Shown piece by piece: positions 42,736-51,060 of a stretch of 64,000 nt of DNA. Where the stretch lies: positions 1 to 64,000 of the forward strand of contig CAISLN010000098.1 in NCBI GenBank assembly GCA_903886275.1, given 5' to 3'. Every line of letters begins with the position of its first letter. Position 1 is the first letter of the stretch. The translations under genes were made by a program, and so were the position numbers. Source of the stretch: an uncultured beta proteobacterium (lineage in GTDB: Bacteria > Pseudomonadota > Gammaproteobacteria > Burkholderiales > Burkholderiaceae_C). Under the pieces are notes generated by a model. That model ran no database searches. It was not told where the DNA came from and was given only the letters and a program-made list of their open reading frames with translations.

Positions 42736-44640
42736 TCAGGCCGCGATCGTCATCACGGCCTCGGCGCAATCTTCATCCGACTCCACCTCATCGCCTTCTT
42801 CCGCAACGTCACCGACATAGGCGGCCTTGCCCGTGGCCTGCTCGATCAAGCCCAGCAACTGCCGTTGACGATCCGCCATGAACGCATCGAAGCTGTCCTC
42901 ACGCAGCAAGGCAGGATCAATCAAATGCGAGCGCAGGTAACCGTCCAGCCTGGGCTGCTCAATAGGAGGCGTGGTCGCATCCCCTTTTTGCAGCTTGCCC
43001 AAATAGGCGGACGGCGCCACGCCGCCAATGATGCGATTGGTGCGGAACGACAGCGGCGTCTTGTTGATGATGGAGTCAAACACAGCGGGCTTGATGCCCT
43101 GCTTTTTGCACCAGTCCTGCGGAAAGATGTGGTGGATGTCCACGTTCTCGCCAAAGAACACCGTATGGTCAAACTTTTGCCCCGACCGAAAGTCTTGCGC
43201 ACCCTCTTTCATGAGCAGGGCATTGACACCCTTGTAGGCCGCAGACAGGCGCATACGCATGGTCTTGAGGCGGTCCGCGCGGAACAGGGTCTCGCTGACC
43301 GTTGATGGCTCCACGCCACCCTGCAGCCAGACCGGCACCTCCATAAAATCCCGCGCGATGCGCGTCTCGACCGCCGAGCCATACAGCTCGCCGAACACAC
43401 CATTCCAGTACCAGCGGATCAGCTTGGCGCGGATGGCCTCGTGCTCCCAGTCTTCACCAATGTCGGCCAATATGGCTGCCAAGGGAACGATCTGCGACTG
43501 GTACGGCAGATCAAAAATCCTGTAGATGTGCAGCATGTGCAAGAACTTGGCCGCCCGCAAGAAGCCCTGTTCCACTTGCTTCTCATACTTCTTATAGGCA
43601 GCGAGTGGCAAAGCCAATAGCGCTTGCCGGTTGCCGGTCACTGCGGGCAGGTCCTTGCCTTGTTTTCCAGCCTTTGCGGCATCGCGGCGGCGCTCACGCG
43701 TGTAGAACAAGGACACTGCCTGCAGGAAATCGGTATTGCCCACATTGGCAATGATTCCGGCCTGCGAGTCGGCAGGCCGCAGCGTATCCACAAAGCGGCG
43801 GTGCCGCCCCTTGTTGGCATCGTCACCGTACCAATCCTTGCGGAGCTCGTGACCGTCGGCAGCGTACATCGCCGTCACCAGCTCGAACGCATCCAGCGGC
43901 TTGCCACCGGTGTTCACCTTTTCAAACACCACGCATACCGCCTCCTTGGATGTGGATCGGTCCAGCGCAATCACCGGAACCCGGTAGTACTTGAAGTTCT
44001 CCAGCACTTCGCGCTTGAAGCGCCGGAACTCCTCGCGCACATCCGCATGTGCATCACCAGCCCAGGCCTGGTCAAAACCGTCCTGCCAGCGGTCCCAATC
44101 AAATACCTTGGCTACCGGGTACATCAGCAACTTGTATTCACGCTCGGTGGACGACAAGTCTGGCCCGGCTTCACGCCCGAACTCGCCCCGCACAATCTTG
44201 TCCTCCGGCACGCCAATGATGGCCTCTTCGCGGTCTGCGGCCGGGTCCAGGGCCTTGCGAATGTCAATGTAGAACCAGCGCCTGACCTTCTTTTTCTTGG
44301 GCGTGACCGTTTCAACCACCTTGCCGCGCATGGTGACCTGGTACAACGAAGTCATGCGCTGCTGCCCATCCAGCAACAGCGACTGTGGCCTGACGTCCTT
44401 GAAGGCCAAAGGCGCACCTTCCACCGGCCGGGGTTTGAAATTGACATCGCCGCCCGTATCCAGCGTCATCAAGGCACCCACCGGAAAGGCGCGTGAAATG
44501 GAGGCAATCAGGCTCTTGATGCGGTCCTCGTCCCACACCCAGCTGCGCTGAAAGTCTGGCAACTGCAACACGCCCCGGTGGCAGTCTTCCAGCAACTTGG
44601 AAAGGTCGTGGGGGTTGGTCTGAAAAGTGGAGCCTGCCAT
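42736..44640 (-). CDS. DUF262 plus HNH nuclease (GmrSD-like restriction protein)
   Basis: This 634-residue protein has an N-terminal DUF262/GmrS domain with QLPDFQRSWVW (about 26-36) and the ParB-like nucleotide-binding LLLDGQQRMTSLY (about 88-100). A DUF1524-type HNH nuclease follows, with DIHHIFPQDW (501-510) and NKTPLSFRTNRIIGG (526-540). The tail is acidic. GmrSD-type enzymes cut modified phage DNA using NTP. Its ATG overlaps the stop of an AlbA_2-type gene fragment (TAATG), implying that the two were once one operon. Confidence 0.88.
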   Translation of the reverse strand: MAGSTFQTNPHDLSKLLEDCHRGVLQLPDFQRSWVWDEDRIKSLIASISRAFPVGALMTLDTGGDVNFKPRPVEGAPLAFKDVRPQSLLLDGQQRMTSLYQVTMRGKVVETVTPKKKKVRRWFYIDIRKALDPAADREEAIIGVPEDKIVRGEFGREAGPDLSSTEREYKLLMYPVAKVFDWDRWQDGFDQAWAGDAHADVREEFRRFKREVLENFKYYRVPVIALDRSTSKEAVCVVFEKVNTGGKPLDAFELVTAMYAADGHELRKDWYGDDANKGRHRRFVDTLRPADSQAGIIANVGNTDFLQAVSLFYTRERRRDAAKAGKQGKDLPAVTGNRQALLALPLAAYKKYEKQVEQGFLRAAKFLHMLHIYRIFDLPYQSQIVPLAAILADIGEDWEHEAIRAKLIRWYWNGVFGELYGSAVETRIARDFMEVPVWLQGGVEPSTVSETLFRADRLKTMRMRLSAAYKGVNALLMKEGAQDFRSGQKFDHTVFFGENVDIHHIFPQDWCKKQGIKPAVFDSIINKTPLSFRTNRIIGGVAPSAYLGKLQKGDATTPPIEQPRLDGYLRSHLIDPALLREDSFDAFMADRQRQLLGLIEQATGKAAYVGDVAEEGDEVESDEDCAEAVMTIAA

Positions 44641-45023
44641 TATTGAATTGCCTCTGTTGTGGGAACGATGCGATACGCCTGATTCGCACGGTTGCGAACG
44701 TCAGGATAGCGCAATTCCAATGCGCCCTCCCGCACCATCGCTGTCAAGAAACGGGACTGCAGTTTTTCGGCATCACGGTCCACCAAGGCCGCGAGTTCCA
44801 AAGTTGCCAACCAACGGCCTTTGCAAAGTTGTTGGATGACCTCTTTGAGCTGAGCAACCGGCAGCTTCTTGTTCTTCCGAGCGGGCTCAGCTAGGGGCTG
44901 CAAAGCCTGAAGCTCCGCAAAAAGCCCGGCCATGCGGGCGCATTGGGGGGAGTCACCGGCCACCCGGTAACTGGCGGCGCTGGTTCTGTTGGGTCTGCAG
45001 GCAGTCGCCGCCACCGGCACCAC
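44640..45023 (-). pseudogene. C-terminal fragment of an AlbA_2 / RecG-like protein (winged helix)
   Basis: The recognisable part (about residues 40-125 of the 127-codon frame) reads LKEVIQQLCKGRWLATLELA, then DRDAEKLQSRFLTAMVREGA and LELRYPDVRNRANQAYR, the winged-helix end of AlbA_2-type ATP-binding proteins. The upstream part of this frame is unlike the family, and the best internal start (44933) lacks a binding site. The matching N-terminus lies at 46604-46753. Between them are two foreign genes. It may still be translated as a small DNA-binding protein coupled to the DUF262 gene. Confidence 0.6.
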
Positions 45024-45045
45024 CGTCTCACCCAGCTTGGCGTGG

Positions 45046-45873
45046 TCAGGCAGCCTGCGCGAATTGGATCAGCGCCTGCTCGTCATTCGAAGCCGCAAAC
45101 ACCGCTCCGAGATTGGACAGGTCACGGCGCACCTCCTCGAAAGCGCTGAAACGCTCCGTGCCAGTCGGCGGCTCGGTCACAGACAACAGCAGCGATTTGG
45201 GCAGCGCATGCACACGCTCCAAATGCCGCAGCCGACCCAACCACTGATTACCATGGTCAAGAATGCGCAATGAGTCGTCGTACGCCAGGTGCAAGGGCTT
45301 GATGACCCGCAGCGCTTGACCGGCTTCATCCAGCTCGGCAAAGGGCACGGAAAACTGCAATGCACCTGCACCAAGCTTTGCACGCTGGAAACGCGTGCCC
45401 AAGCCTTCGCGCCGCAACACGCTGCGCACCGACTTTTCGATCAAGCGCTCCTGGTACTCCGGCGTTGCAAAGTCGTGGTCCACATAGTGGTCAAACAACT
45501 CTGCCAGCTTGTCCTGCGGCGACGCAGCGACCACCGCGCGAACCGATGAAAACTGGAACAGCGCTTCACGCGGTCGCACCAAATCGTCAAAAACCCGCTT
45601 GGCGCTTTCCTGCTGTTGCGTGCCCTCTGCAAGCCATGGCAGCGCCATATCACGCGTGCGTGTCAGTTCTTCAGAAAACGCAGCCGCGCCCCGCACAAAC
45701 ACGCGTCGATCCAGGGTGTCAAAAAACGCGCCCAGACGCCGCCATTTATTAGATATCTGGAAATCAAAAAAGCGTGCCGATGGCGCCAGCATCACGATAC
45801 CGACATTGGCAAACTCCTGCGTTTCTGCATACGGCATGAAACGGACAATGGCATAGCGGGCGATGTGTGTCAC
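45046..45873 (-). CDS. DUF3037 protein, partner of the HipA-like kinase
   Basis: This 275-residue protein starts at GTG 45873, which overlaps the kinase stop (GTGA). The N-terminus RYAIVRFMPYAETQEFANVG with IVMLAPSARFFDFQ is the DUF3037 signature. The remaining about 180 residues are helical with no motif known to me. DUF3037 genes commonly sit next to HipA_2-type kinase genes, so it may be the kinase's regulator or substrate. Confidence 0.85.
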   Translation of the reverse strand: MTHIARYAIVRFMPYAETQEFANVGIVMLAPSARFFDFQISNKWRRLGAFFDTLDRRVFVRGAAAFSEELTRTRDMALPWLAEGTQQQESAKRVFDDLVRPREALFQFSSVRAVVAASPQDKLAELFDHYVDHDFATPEYQERLIEKSVRSVLRREGLGTRFQRAKLGAGALQFSVPFAELDEAGQALRVIKPLHLAYDDSLRILDHGNQWLGRLRHLERVHALPKSLLLSVTEPPTGTERFSAFEEVRRDLSNLGAVFAASNDEQALIQFAQAA

Positions 45874-46607
45874 GGAAAACCTCTCTCAAGTTGAGCGCGA
45901 AGCGACAACCTGCGCTTGATTGCGTCAAAGTCTACCTGAACAGGCAAAGTCTGGGCTGTGCCATCGAGCCACAGCCACCCAGCAGGTAGGCTCTGTAACG
46001 CTGCGTCAAAACACCCTAGTGCCGCATCAAACAGCACAGAGGTCTCAGCCCTGCACACCAAGTCGCCGAACACGGCATCTGCATCCTGCCGGAATACATG
46101 CGTCGCAAAAAATGCAGCCTCGTCAAAGGCGGCATCAAAAGCCAGGTTATGGTCAATCATCAGCAGCTTGCTTTCTGAGGCGCGCCACAGCAGATTTGGA
46201 TTGCCGCCATGGGGCGACAGCGAACGGTCTGCATTCTCTACCCACCAGTCAAACGCCAATAACAAACGGCGCTGCCCCGCATCAACATGCCGAAGCTGCG
46301 TAACGGCAAACTCCTGCACACCCGGCGCCTTCAGCGAGCCAAACACCATGCCCTGCCCCAACGCGCTTGCCTCTGGCCCCAGCGCCGCAGCAAGCTCAGA
46401 GGGAACCTGCAACAACGAGAACGAAGGTATGGATAAACCAAGGCGTTGCGCAAGGTGCGCACATATCCACTCCGCGATCAATCCGCGTTGGGTCGTCTCG
46501 CGCCCCTTTGCGACATACAAGGCATCGTCCTCAGCGCGCACCAGGAACGGACGCGTCATGCCTTGATCAAGGCGGCGCACGATTTCGGTCACTTGCAAAA
46601 CAGTCAT
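45870..46607 (-). CDS. HipA-like kinase (HipA_2 type)
   Basis: This 245-residue protein is shorter than HipA (about 440) and lacks its N-terminal couple domain. It has the nucleotide-binding start PFLVRAEDDALYVAKGRETT, the catalytic FDWWVENADRS (about 118-128) and the metal-site LLMIDHNLAF (about 147-156), as in HipA_2 kinases. It is coupled by GTGA to the DUF3037 gene. Its own ATG overlaps the stop of the truncated AlbA_2 N-terminal frame (ATGA). The target is unknown. Confidence 0.85.
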   Translation of the reverse strand: MTVLQVTEIVRRLDQGMTRPFLVRAEDDALYVAKGRETTQRGLIAEWICAHLAQRLGLSIPSFSLLQVPSELAAALGPEASALGQGMVFGSLKAPGVQEFAVTQLRHVDAGQRRLLLAFDWWVENADRSLSPHGGNPNLLWRASESKLLMIDHNLAFDAAFDEAAFFATHVFRQDADAVFGDLVCRAETSVLFDAALGCFDAALQSLPAGWLWLDGTAQTLPVQVDFDAIKRRLSLRAQLERGFP

Positions 46608-46753
46608 CGGCGAAGTCCTAGGAGGGGTGTCATGATCTTCTCAAACGGCATATGACGCAGAGATTTTTCCACACTGCCCGGAATCGATTTGAATTCGGTG
46701 TCTATGCCCTCGGTGCTGGACTGCAGGGCGGAGAAAAGCTCAAGTTGGCGCAT
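46604..46753 (-). pseudogene. N-terminal fragment of an AlbA_2-type protein
   Basis: ATG 46753 starts a 49-residue frame, MRQLELFSALQSSTEGIDTE then FKSIPGSVEKSL, which matches the beginning of AlbA_2 (Schlafen-like) DNA-binding proteins. After EKSL the sequence departs from the family and ends 17 residues later in a stop overlapping the kinase start. The C-terminal winged helix of the same family lies 1.6 kb downstream (44640-45023). Confidence 0.55.
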
Positions 46754-46789
46754 GGATTCTATTGGTTGAGTTCTTCCAGTGGTCTCGGC

Positions 46790-46985
46790 CATTCCTTTTT
46801 TCCAGGTTGCGGATGGCGATGACCTGCGCGGGCCACAGGCCATCTTCAATCAGCAGCGGCAGGGTTTGCAGGCGACCGAGAAAGGTGGTCGGCGTAGCGC
46901 CCTTCTTCCTTGGATTGGATCACGCTGGTGGCCTTGCCGTCGATGGTCAACAGATAGTCGGAAAAGCCGGAGCCTACGGTTGAGC
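46790..46985 (-). pseudogene. Remnant of an HsdR N-terminal nuclease region
   Basis: One frame reads GFSDYLLTIDGKATSVIQSK with EEG behind it, like the HsdR nuclease motif (D, then E-x-K; here Q-S-K), then stops. A shifted frame continues LPLLIEDGLWPAQVIAIRNL, the segment before the HsdR Walker A. The two frames together span under 70 residues of a protein near 1000. It marks the right edge of the island. An alternative is a chance likeness, but two collinear segments make this unlikely. Confidence 0.6.
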
Positions 46986-47017
46986 AAAATTCTCGGAAGG
47001 TCGGGCCCGCCCACCCC

Positions 47018-47728
47018 TCAAGCGACCGTGATCCCCAGATCGCGCAGCAGCTCGGCCGCCTGGTTCAGCGAGATGGTGGCACCGCGAAACAGCTTGGCGT
47101 CCACCAGACGCAGGCCACCGATATCGGCCTCGCGCAGGTCCGCACCTTCAAAGCGCGCCAGCTTGAGCTGGGCATTGCGCAGGCTGCCACCGTGGAAGAC
47201 AGCGTCCCTGAAATCGCAGCCCGACACATCGGCCTCCGAGAAATCCAGCTGCTGCAACTGCATCTTGCGAAACGACATGCGACCCAGCTGCGCGCCCACC
47301 AGCAGGCTGTCCTCGAACACCAGACCCAGGCTGGCCACCTCTTCGAAATTGGCGCCCGTCAGCTTGCAGCCGTTAAATGCAGCCGAGGACAGCCGGGCCC
47401 GGCGCCACAGGCTGTTGTTGAGGTCGCAGTTCACAAAGCGCGCATCGGTGGCATCGCTGGCCTCCAAGTCGGCCTGGCGGGCGCGGCATCGCTGCCAGCT
47501 GGTGCGCGACAGGGACGCCGCATACAGCGACGCCTCTATCAAACTGCAGTCCCGAAAGGTACAGCCCCGCAGGTCCAGTCGGGACAGATCGGCGCCCTCA
47601 AAATCGCAGCCATCAAACAGCAAGGGCGCTGGCGCCTGGGCCAGCAATTCCTCCAGTTGCGCCCGCGCCAGCGTGCGCCCCACGATGGGGGTGTCTGCAG
47701 TTGTGTGTGGAAGGGTCCTATCTTTCAT
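47018..47728 (-). CDS. Pentapeptide-repeat protein
   Basis: This 236-residue protein consists from about residue 38 on of A(D/N)LXX-type pentapeptides (FDGCDFEGADLSRLDLRGCT at the start and GADLREADIGGL near the end). They form a right-handed quadrilateral beta-helix. The N-terminal 35 residues are helical. Related folds (Qnr, MfpA) mimic DNA and protect gyrase, but the gyrase link is not shown here. It lies 15 bp after the MazG-like gene and is probably co-transcribed. Confidence 0.9.
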   Translation of the reverse strand: MKDRTLPHTTADTPIVGRTLARAQLEELLAQAPAPLLFDGCDFEGADLSRLDLRGCTFRDCSLIEASLYAASLSRTSWQRCRARQADLEASDATDARFVNCDLNNSLWRRARLSSAAFNGCKLTGANFEEVASLGLVFEDSLLVGAQLGRMSFRKMQLQQLDFSEADVSGCDFRDAVFHGGSLRNAQLKLARFEGADLREADIGGLRLVDAKLFRGATISLNQAAELLRDLGITVA

Positions 47729-47743
47729 TCTGCGTGGGCCTGC

Positions 47744-48073
47744 TCATGGGGCGCCTGAAGAGGGCACCGGATACTTCAGCGCATTGCGCAGCATCTTGTC
47801 CTTGGCCGCGGCCACCAGGTCGATGTCGAGCTGGTCGCACAGCTGCAAGAGGTACAAAAAAACATCGGCCGCCTCGGCCGCGATTTCGGCGCGTTGATCT
47901 GCTGGCGGCTGCGCACTTTGCGCCTCGGTCATCCATTGAAAGTGCTCCAGCAACTCTGCCGCCTCCACGATCAGGGCCGAGGCCAAATTTTTGGGCGAGT
48001 GAAATGGCGCCCAGTCGCGCTGCGCTGCAAATTGCCGCAGGGACAGCGTCAGAAGTTCAATCTCGGTGCGCAT
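47744..48073 (-). CDS. MazG-like nucleotide pyrophosphohydrolase
   Basis: This 109-residue protein starts MRTEIELLTLSLRQFAAQRD. It has the MazG motif EAAELLEHFQW (about 35-45) and EIAAEAADVFLYLLQL, with EExxE-type and ExxD acidic residues for magnesium binding. Such enzymes hydrolyse non-canonical NTPs. The start at 48073 is chosen because the family begins there; upstream codons are not conserved in character. It is in a minus-strand group with the CZB and RNB genes. Confidence 0.88.
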   Translation of the reverse strand: MRTEIELLTLSLRQFAAQRDWAPFHSPKNLASALIVEAAELLEHFQWMTEAQSAQPPADQRAEIAAEAADVFLYLLQLCDQLDIDLVAAAKDKMLRNALKYPVPSSGAP

Positions 48074-48127
48074 GCATTTTTCTTTCGTGGCATATGAAAC
48101 GGTGAACGCTGCCCGGCAGGCAGGCAA

Positions 48128-48523
48128 TCAGAACTTGTCGGCTTCGGGCAGTTTTTGCAACTCGCCCTTGAGCCGCATGATGGCGATGCCCAGGGCCCGC
48201 GACGAAGCGGCAAACTTGCTGTTGCCCTCCATCAGAGCGACCGCCTGCTCTGGGCTTTTTCCCTTGAGGATGGAGGCAACCACGCTGGCCACCACATGAA
48301 ATTCCTGGTGGCTGTGGATCAGCTCGGTAAACAGCGGCCTGGTGCGGTGCTGCGCTTGCCCTTCTCCATGCAGCCAGCGGCCCAGTTCGCAGCCGTCGTC
48401 CTGGCGCATGGGTGCCACCTCCAGGCGCTTGCCGGTGGCAACGGCCACATGGATGGCGGCGCGCCACTGCTGGTGCGCGCTGAGCGCATTGTCGAGAATG
48501 AGGGCGGCATCGGCGATAGACAT
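48128..48523 (-). CDS. Stand-alone CZB-domain (chemoreceptor zinc-binding) protein
   Basis: This 131-residue protein carries the 3His-1Cys CZB pattern: H in AHQQWRAAI (about 17-25), C in GCELGRWLHGEG (about 45-56) and two H in SHQEFH (about 70-75). CZB domains bind zinc and sense oxidants such as hypochlorite, usually at the end of chemoreceptors or cyclases. Here it is a separate small protein. It lies 62 bp after the RNB-type ribonuclease gene. Confidence 0.85.
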   Translation of the reverse strand: MSIADAALILDNALSAHQQWRAAIHVAVATGKRLEVAPMRQDDGCELGRWLHGEGQAQHRTRPLFTELIHSHQEFHVVASVVASILKGKSPEQAVALMEGNSKFAASSRALGIAIMRLKGELQKLPEADKF

Positions 48524-48585
48524 GGCGGTGATTGTGGGGCTTGGCGCTCGGACTGGGCCTGTGGCGTGCCGTTCGCGCAGCGCCA

Positions 48586-50064
48586 TCAGGCCACCACAAA
48601 GTCGATATAGCCGCGCTCCACATTGGTGGACAACAGCCGCACCCGCAGCTGCGTGCCAATGGCGGGCAGCTCCGAGGTACTCAGCTTGCCCTCCACCGGC
48701 GGCGCCAACAGGCGCACCCAGACCCCTTCGAGCGAGCTGCCGGTGACGATGGCGTCATACGCCTCGCCGATGTGCGACTCCAGCAGCAGCGCCGCATCCG
48801 ACTTGCGCATGCGCCGCTCCACCTTGCGCGCCGCGTCTTCCTGGTGCGTGCAATGCTGGGCCAGGGCAGCCAGCTCTTGCATCGAATAGGGTGGAGCCTG
48901 ACCGGTCACGGCGGCCTTGAGCAGGCGCGCGGTCAACAGGTCGGGGAAGCGCCGGTTGGGCGCCGTTGAATGGGTGTAGTCGCGCACCGCCAGGCCGAAG
49001 TGGCCTATGGGTGTGCCGCCGGGCGCCTCCACCACATATTCGCCCGAGCCCATCAGCTTGACGATCACCAGCGACAGGTCGGCAAAGCGCAGCGGGTCGG
49101 CCTTGTGGCGGCGGGCCAAAAATGCTTCCAGCGCCTTCGCATCGGGCTCGGAGGGCAGCGCCTCGTCATATTGGCGCGCCACCTCCACAATGCGCAGCCA
49201 ACGCTCGGGTGAGCGCACCACGCGGCGCAGCGAGCCGTGGCCTGCGGCGGCCAGAAAACGCGCGTTGCAACCATTGGCGGCGATCATGCATTCTTCGATC
49301 AGCTGGCGTGCCCGGTTGTGCTGCTGCTGCACTATGCCCACCACCTGCTCGCCCACAAACAGGGCGCGTGGCTGGAAGGTCTCCAGCTCCAGCGAGCCCT
49401 TGGCGTGACGCAGTTGGCGCAACTTTTGCGCCAACGCATCCTGCTCGCGCAGCTGCCAGTCCATGCCCGCCACCGCTTGTGCAGGCGCCGGCAAGGGCCC
49501 CTGCCCCACCAGCCAATCGGCCACCGCGTCATAGGCCAGCTTGGCTTGGTTGTGCACGCTTGCCTGGTACAGGGTGGACTGCTGCAGTTGCCCGTCGGGC
49601 GCAAACACCATGTCCGTCACCATGGCCAGCCGGTCCACACCGGCGTTGAGCGAGCTGAGGTCGGTGGACAGGCGCTCGGGCAGCATGGGAAAGATGCGCG
49701 CCGAGGTGTAGACGGTGGCGCCGTTGCTGCGCGCATGGTCGTCAATTGGCGTGCCTTTTTTGACCAGCGCGTCCACATCGGCCACGGCCACCAGCAGCCG
49801 CATGCGGCCCTGCTCCAGCGCCTCGCAGACCGTGAGCTGGTCCAGGTCCAGCGAATCGTCGTTGTCTATCGAACACCAGAGCAACGCGCGCAGGTCGCGC
49901 ACGCCTGGGTCGGCGTCCACTGCGGCCCTGTCAATGCCCTTCAACTGGCGCAGCACCGCGTCCGAAAATTCGGTCAGCAACTGGCGCTCGCGCATGGCCT
50001 GGTAGGCGATGCGCACCAGATCGGCACGGTGGTGTTGCGGCCTGGCCGCAGAAAAGTTTTTCAA
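48586..50064 (-). CDS. RNB-family exoribonuclease (RNase II/R-like, short)
   Basis: This 492-residue protein has the RNB catalytic motif SIDNDDSLDLDQLTV (about 65-79), with the acidic cluster for magnesium. The conserved YTHSTAPNRRFPDL lies near residue 368-381, and a C-terminal S1-like domain follows. It lacks the N-terminal cold-shock domains of RNase II/R (about 650-800 residues) and resembles the short bacterial RNB proteins. It should degrade RNA 3' to 5'. The start is TTG 50064, preceded by AAGGGG. Confidence 0.9.
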   Translation of the reverse strand: MKNFSAARPQHHRADLVRIAYQAMRERQLLTEFSDAVLRQLKGIDRAAVDADPGVRDLRALLWCSIDNDDSLDLDQLTVCEALEQGRMRLLVAVADVDALVKKGTPIDDHARSNGATVYTSARIFPMLPERLSTDLSSLNAGVDRLAMVTDMVFAPDGQLQQSTLYQASVHNQAKLAYDAVADWLVGQGPLPAPAQAVAGMDWQLREQDALAQKLRQLRHAKGSLELETFQPRALFVGEQVVGIVQQQHNRARQLIEECMIAANGCNARFLAAAGHGSLRRVVRSPERWLRIVEVARQYDEALPSEPDAKALEAFLARRHKADPLRFADLSLVIVKLMGSGEYVVEAPGGTPIGHFGLAVRDYTHSTAPNRRFPDLLTARLLKAAVTGQAPPYSMQELAALAQHCTHQEDAARKVERRMRKSDAALLLESHIGEAYDAIVTGSSLEGVWVRLLAPPVEGKLSTSELPAIGTQLRVRLLSTNVERGYIDFVVA

Positions 50065-50403
50065 AGTTTTTCCCCTTGGTACGAACCCCGTACAGCATGA
50101 CAGGCTGCAGCAGACATGGCCGATTATTCATCCGCAAAACATCCCCCGCAGGCAAAGACAGCTGCACTGCGCCGCTTTGTTGTTGCAGTCCATGCAGGCG
50201 CAGATGCTCCACCGGTCATTGCATGCGCCGCTGCAATTCGCCCGCAATTGGCGCCGGCTCACCTGGGCTTGGCGCTGCATTTCGCACCGGCTGATCTACC
50301 GTCCGCGCCGCCAGTTGCCGCTTCGTCGCAAACCACGTGCAAGCGGGCGGGTGCTTGCCTAGAGTTCAGGCCATACGCAACCCAAGCCTTAAAGGTGACC
50401 CTG
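50065..50403. other. Divergent intergenic region, no gene recognised
   Basis: About 340 bp separate the RNB-type gene from the exporter operon. Open frames exist on both strands but none has a binding site or family likeness. It should hold the two divergent promoters. Confidence 0.5.
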
Positions 50404-51060
50404 ATGAAGCATGCTCTTTTCCCGCATAAGCCCCGCGCCCTGCGCCTCGCCCTAGGCGCCAGTCTGCTGGCGCTAGCGCTCACGGCCCATGCCCTTCCCG
50501 AGAGCCAGTTTGAGCCCGCCTTTGCCACCTTTCTGCGCGCCAGCGGCGGCGAAGAAAAAGCCATAGACCCAGCGGCAGAGGCCTTCACTGCCCTGCTGAA
50601 AATCGAGCCGACCAATCCGGTGCTGATGGCCTATGCCGGTGCCGCCACTGCGCTGCAGGCCAAGACCACCTTGCTGCCCTGGAAAAAAATGCACTCCGCC
50701 GAAGATGGCCTGGCCCTGTTGGACAAGGCGCTGTCCAGTGCCGCCGGCGAGGCACCGCTGCAACAAGGGGTGCCGGCCTGGCTGGAAGTGCGCTTTGTGG
50801 CTGCCAGCACCTTTCTGGCCGTACCCGGTTTTATGAACCGCGCGGCGCGTGGCACAGCCCTGCTCAAGGAGGTGCTCTCCAGCCCCTTATTCAACAGCGC
50901 GCCGCTGCCCTTTCGCGGTAGCGTCTGGCTGACTGCGGCCAAGCAGGCCAACGCCCAGGGCCACAAGGAAGAGGCACGGGACCACCTCGACAGCATCCTG
51001 CGCAACAAGGCCCCGCAGGCCGAAGCGGCGCGCGCACAACTTGCGAAGCTCGGGCTATGA
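50404..51060 (+). CDS. Exported TPR-like protein, first gene of an exporter operon
   Basis: This 218-residue protein has a signal peptide (1-30, ending AHA-LPE). The mature part is alpha-helical with repeats like LLKIEPTNPVLMAYAGAATA and a C-terminal AKQANAQGHKEEARDHLDSI helix pair, as in TPR proteins. An AAGGTGA site precedes ATG 50404. It overlaps the ATPase gene start (ATGA), which places it in the ABC operon, perhaps as a periplasmic accessory factor. Confidence 0.8.
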   Translation: MKHALFPHKPRALRLALGASLLALALTAHALPESQFEPAFATFLRASGGEEKAIDPAAEAFTALLKIEPTNPVLMAYAGAATALQAKTTLLPWKKMHSAEDGLALLDKALSSAAGEAPLQQGVPAWLEVRFVAASTFLAVPGFMNRAARGTALLKEVLSSPLFNSAPLPFRGSVWLTAAKQANAQGHKEEARDHLDSILRNKAPQAEAARAQLAKLGL

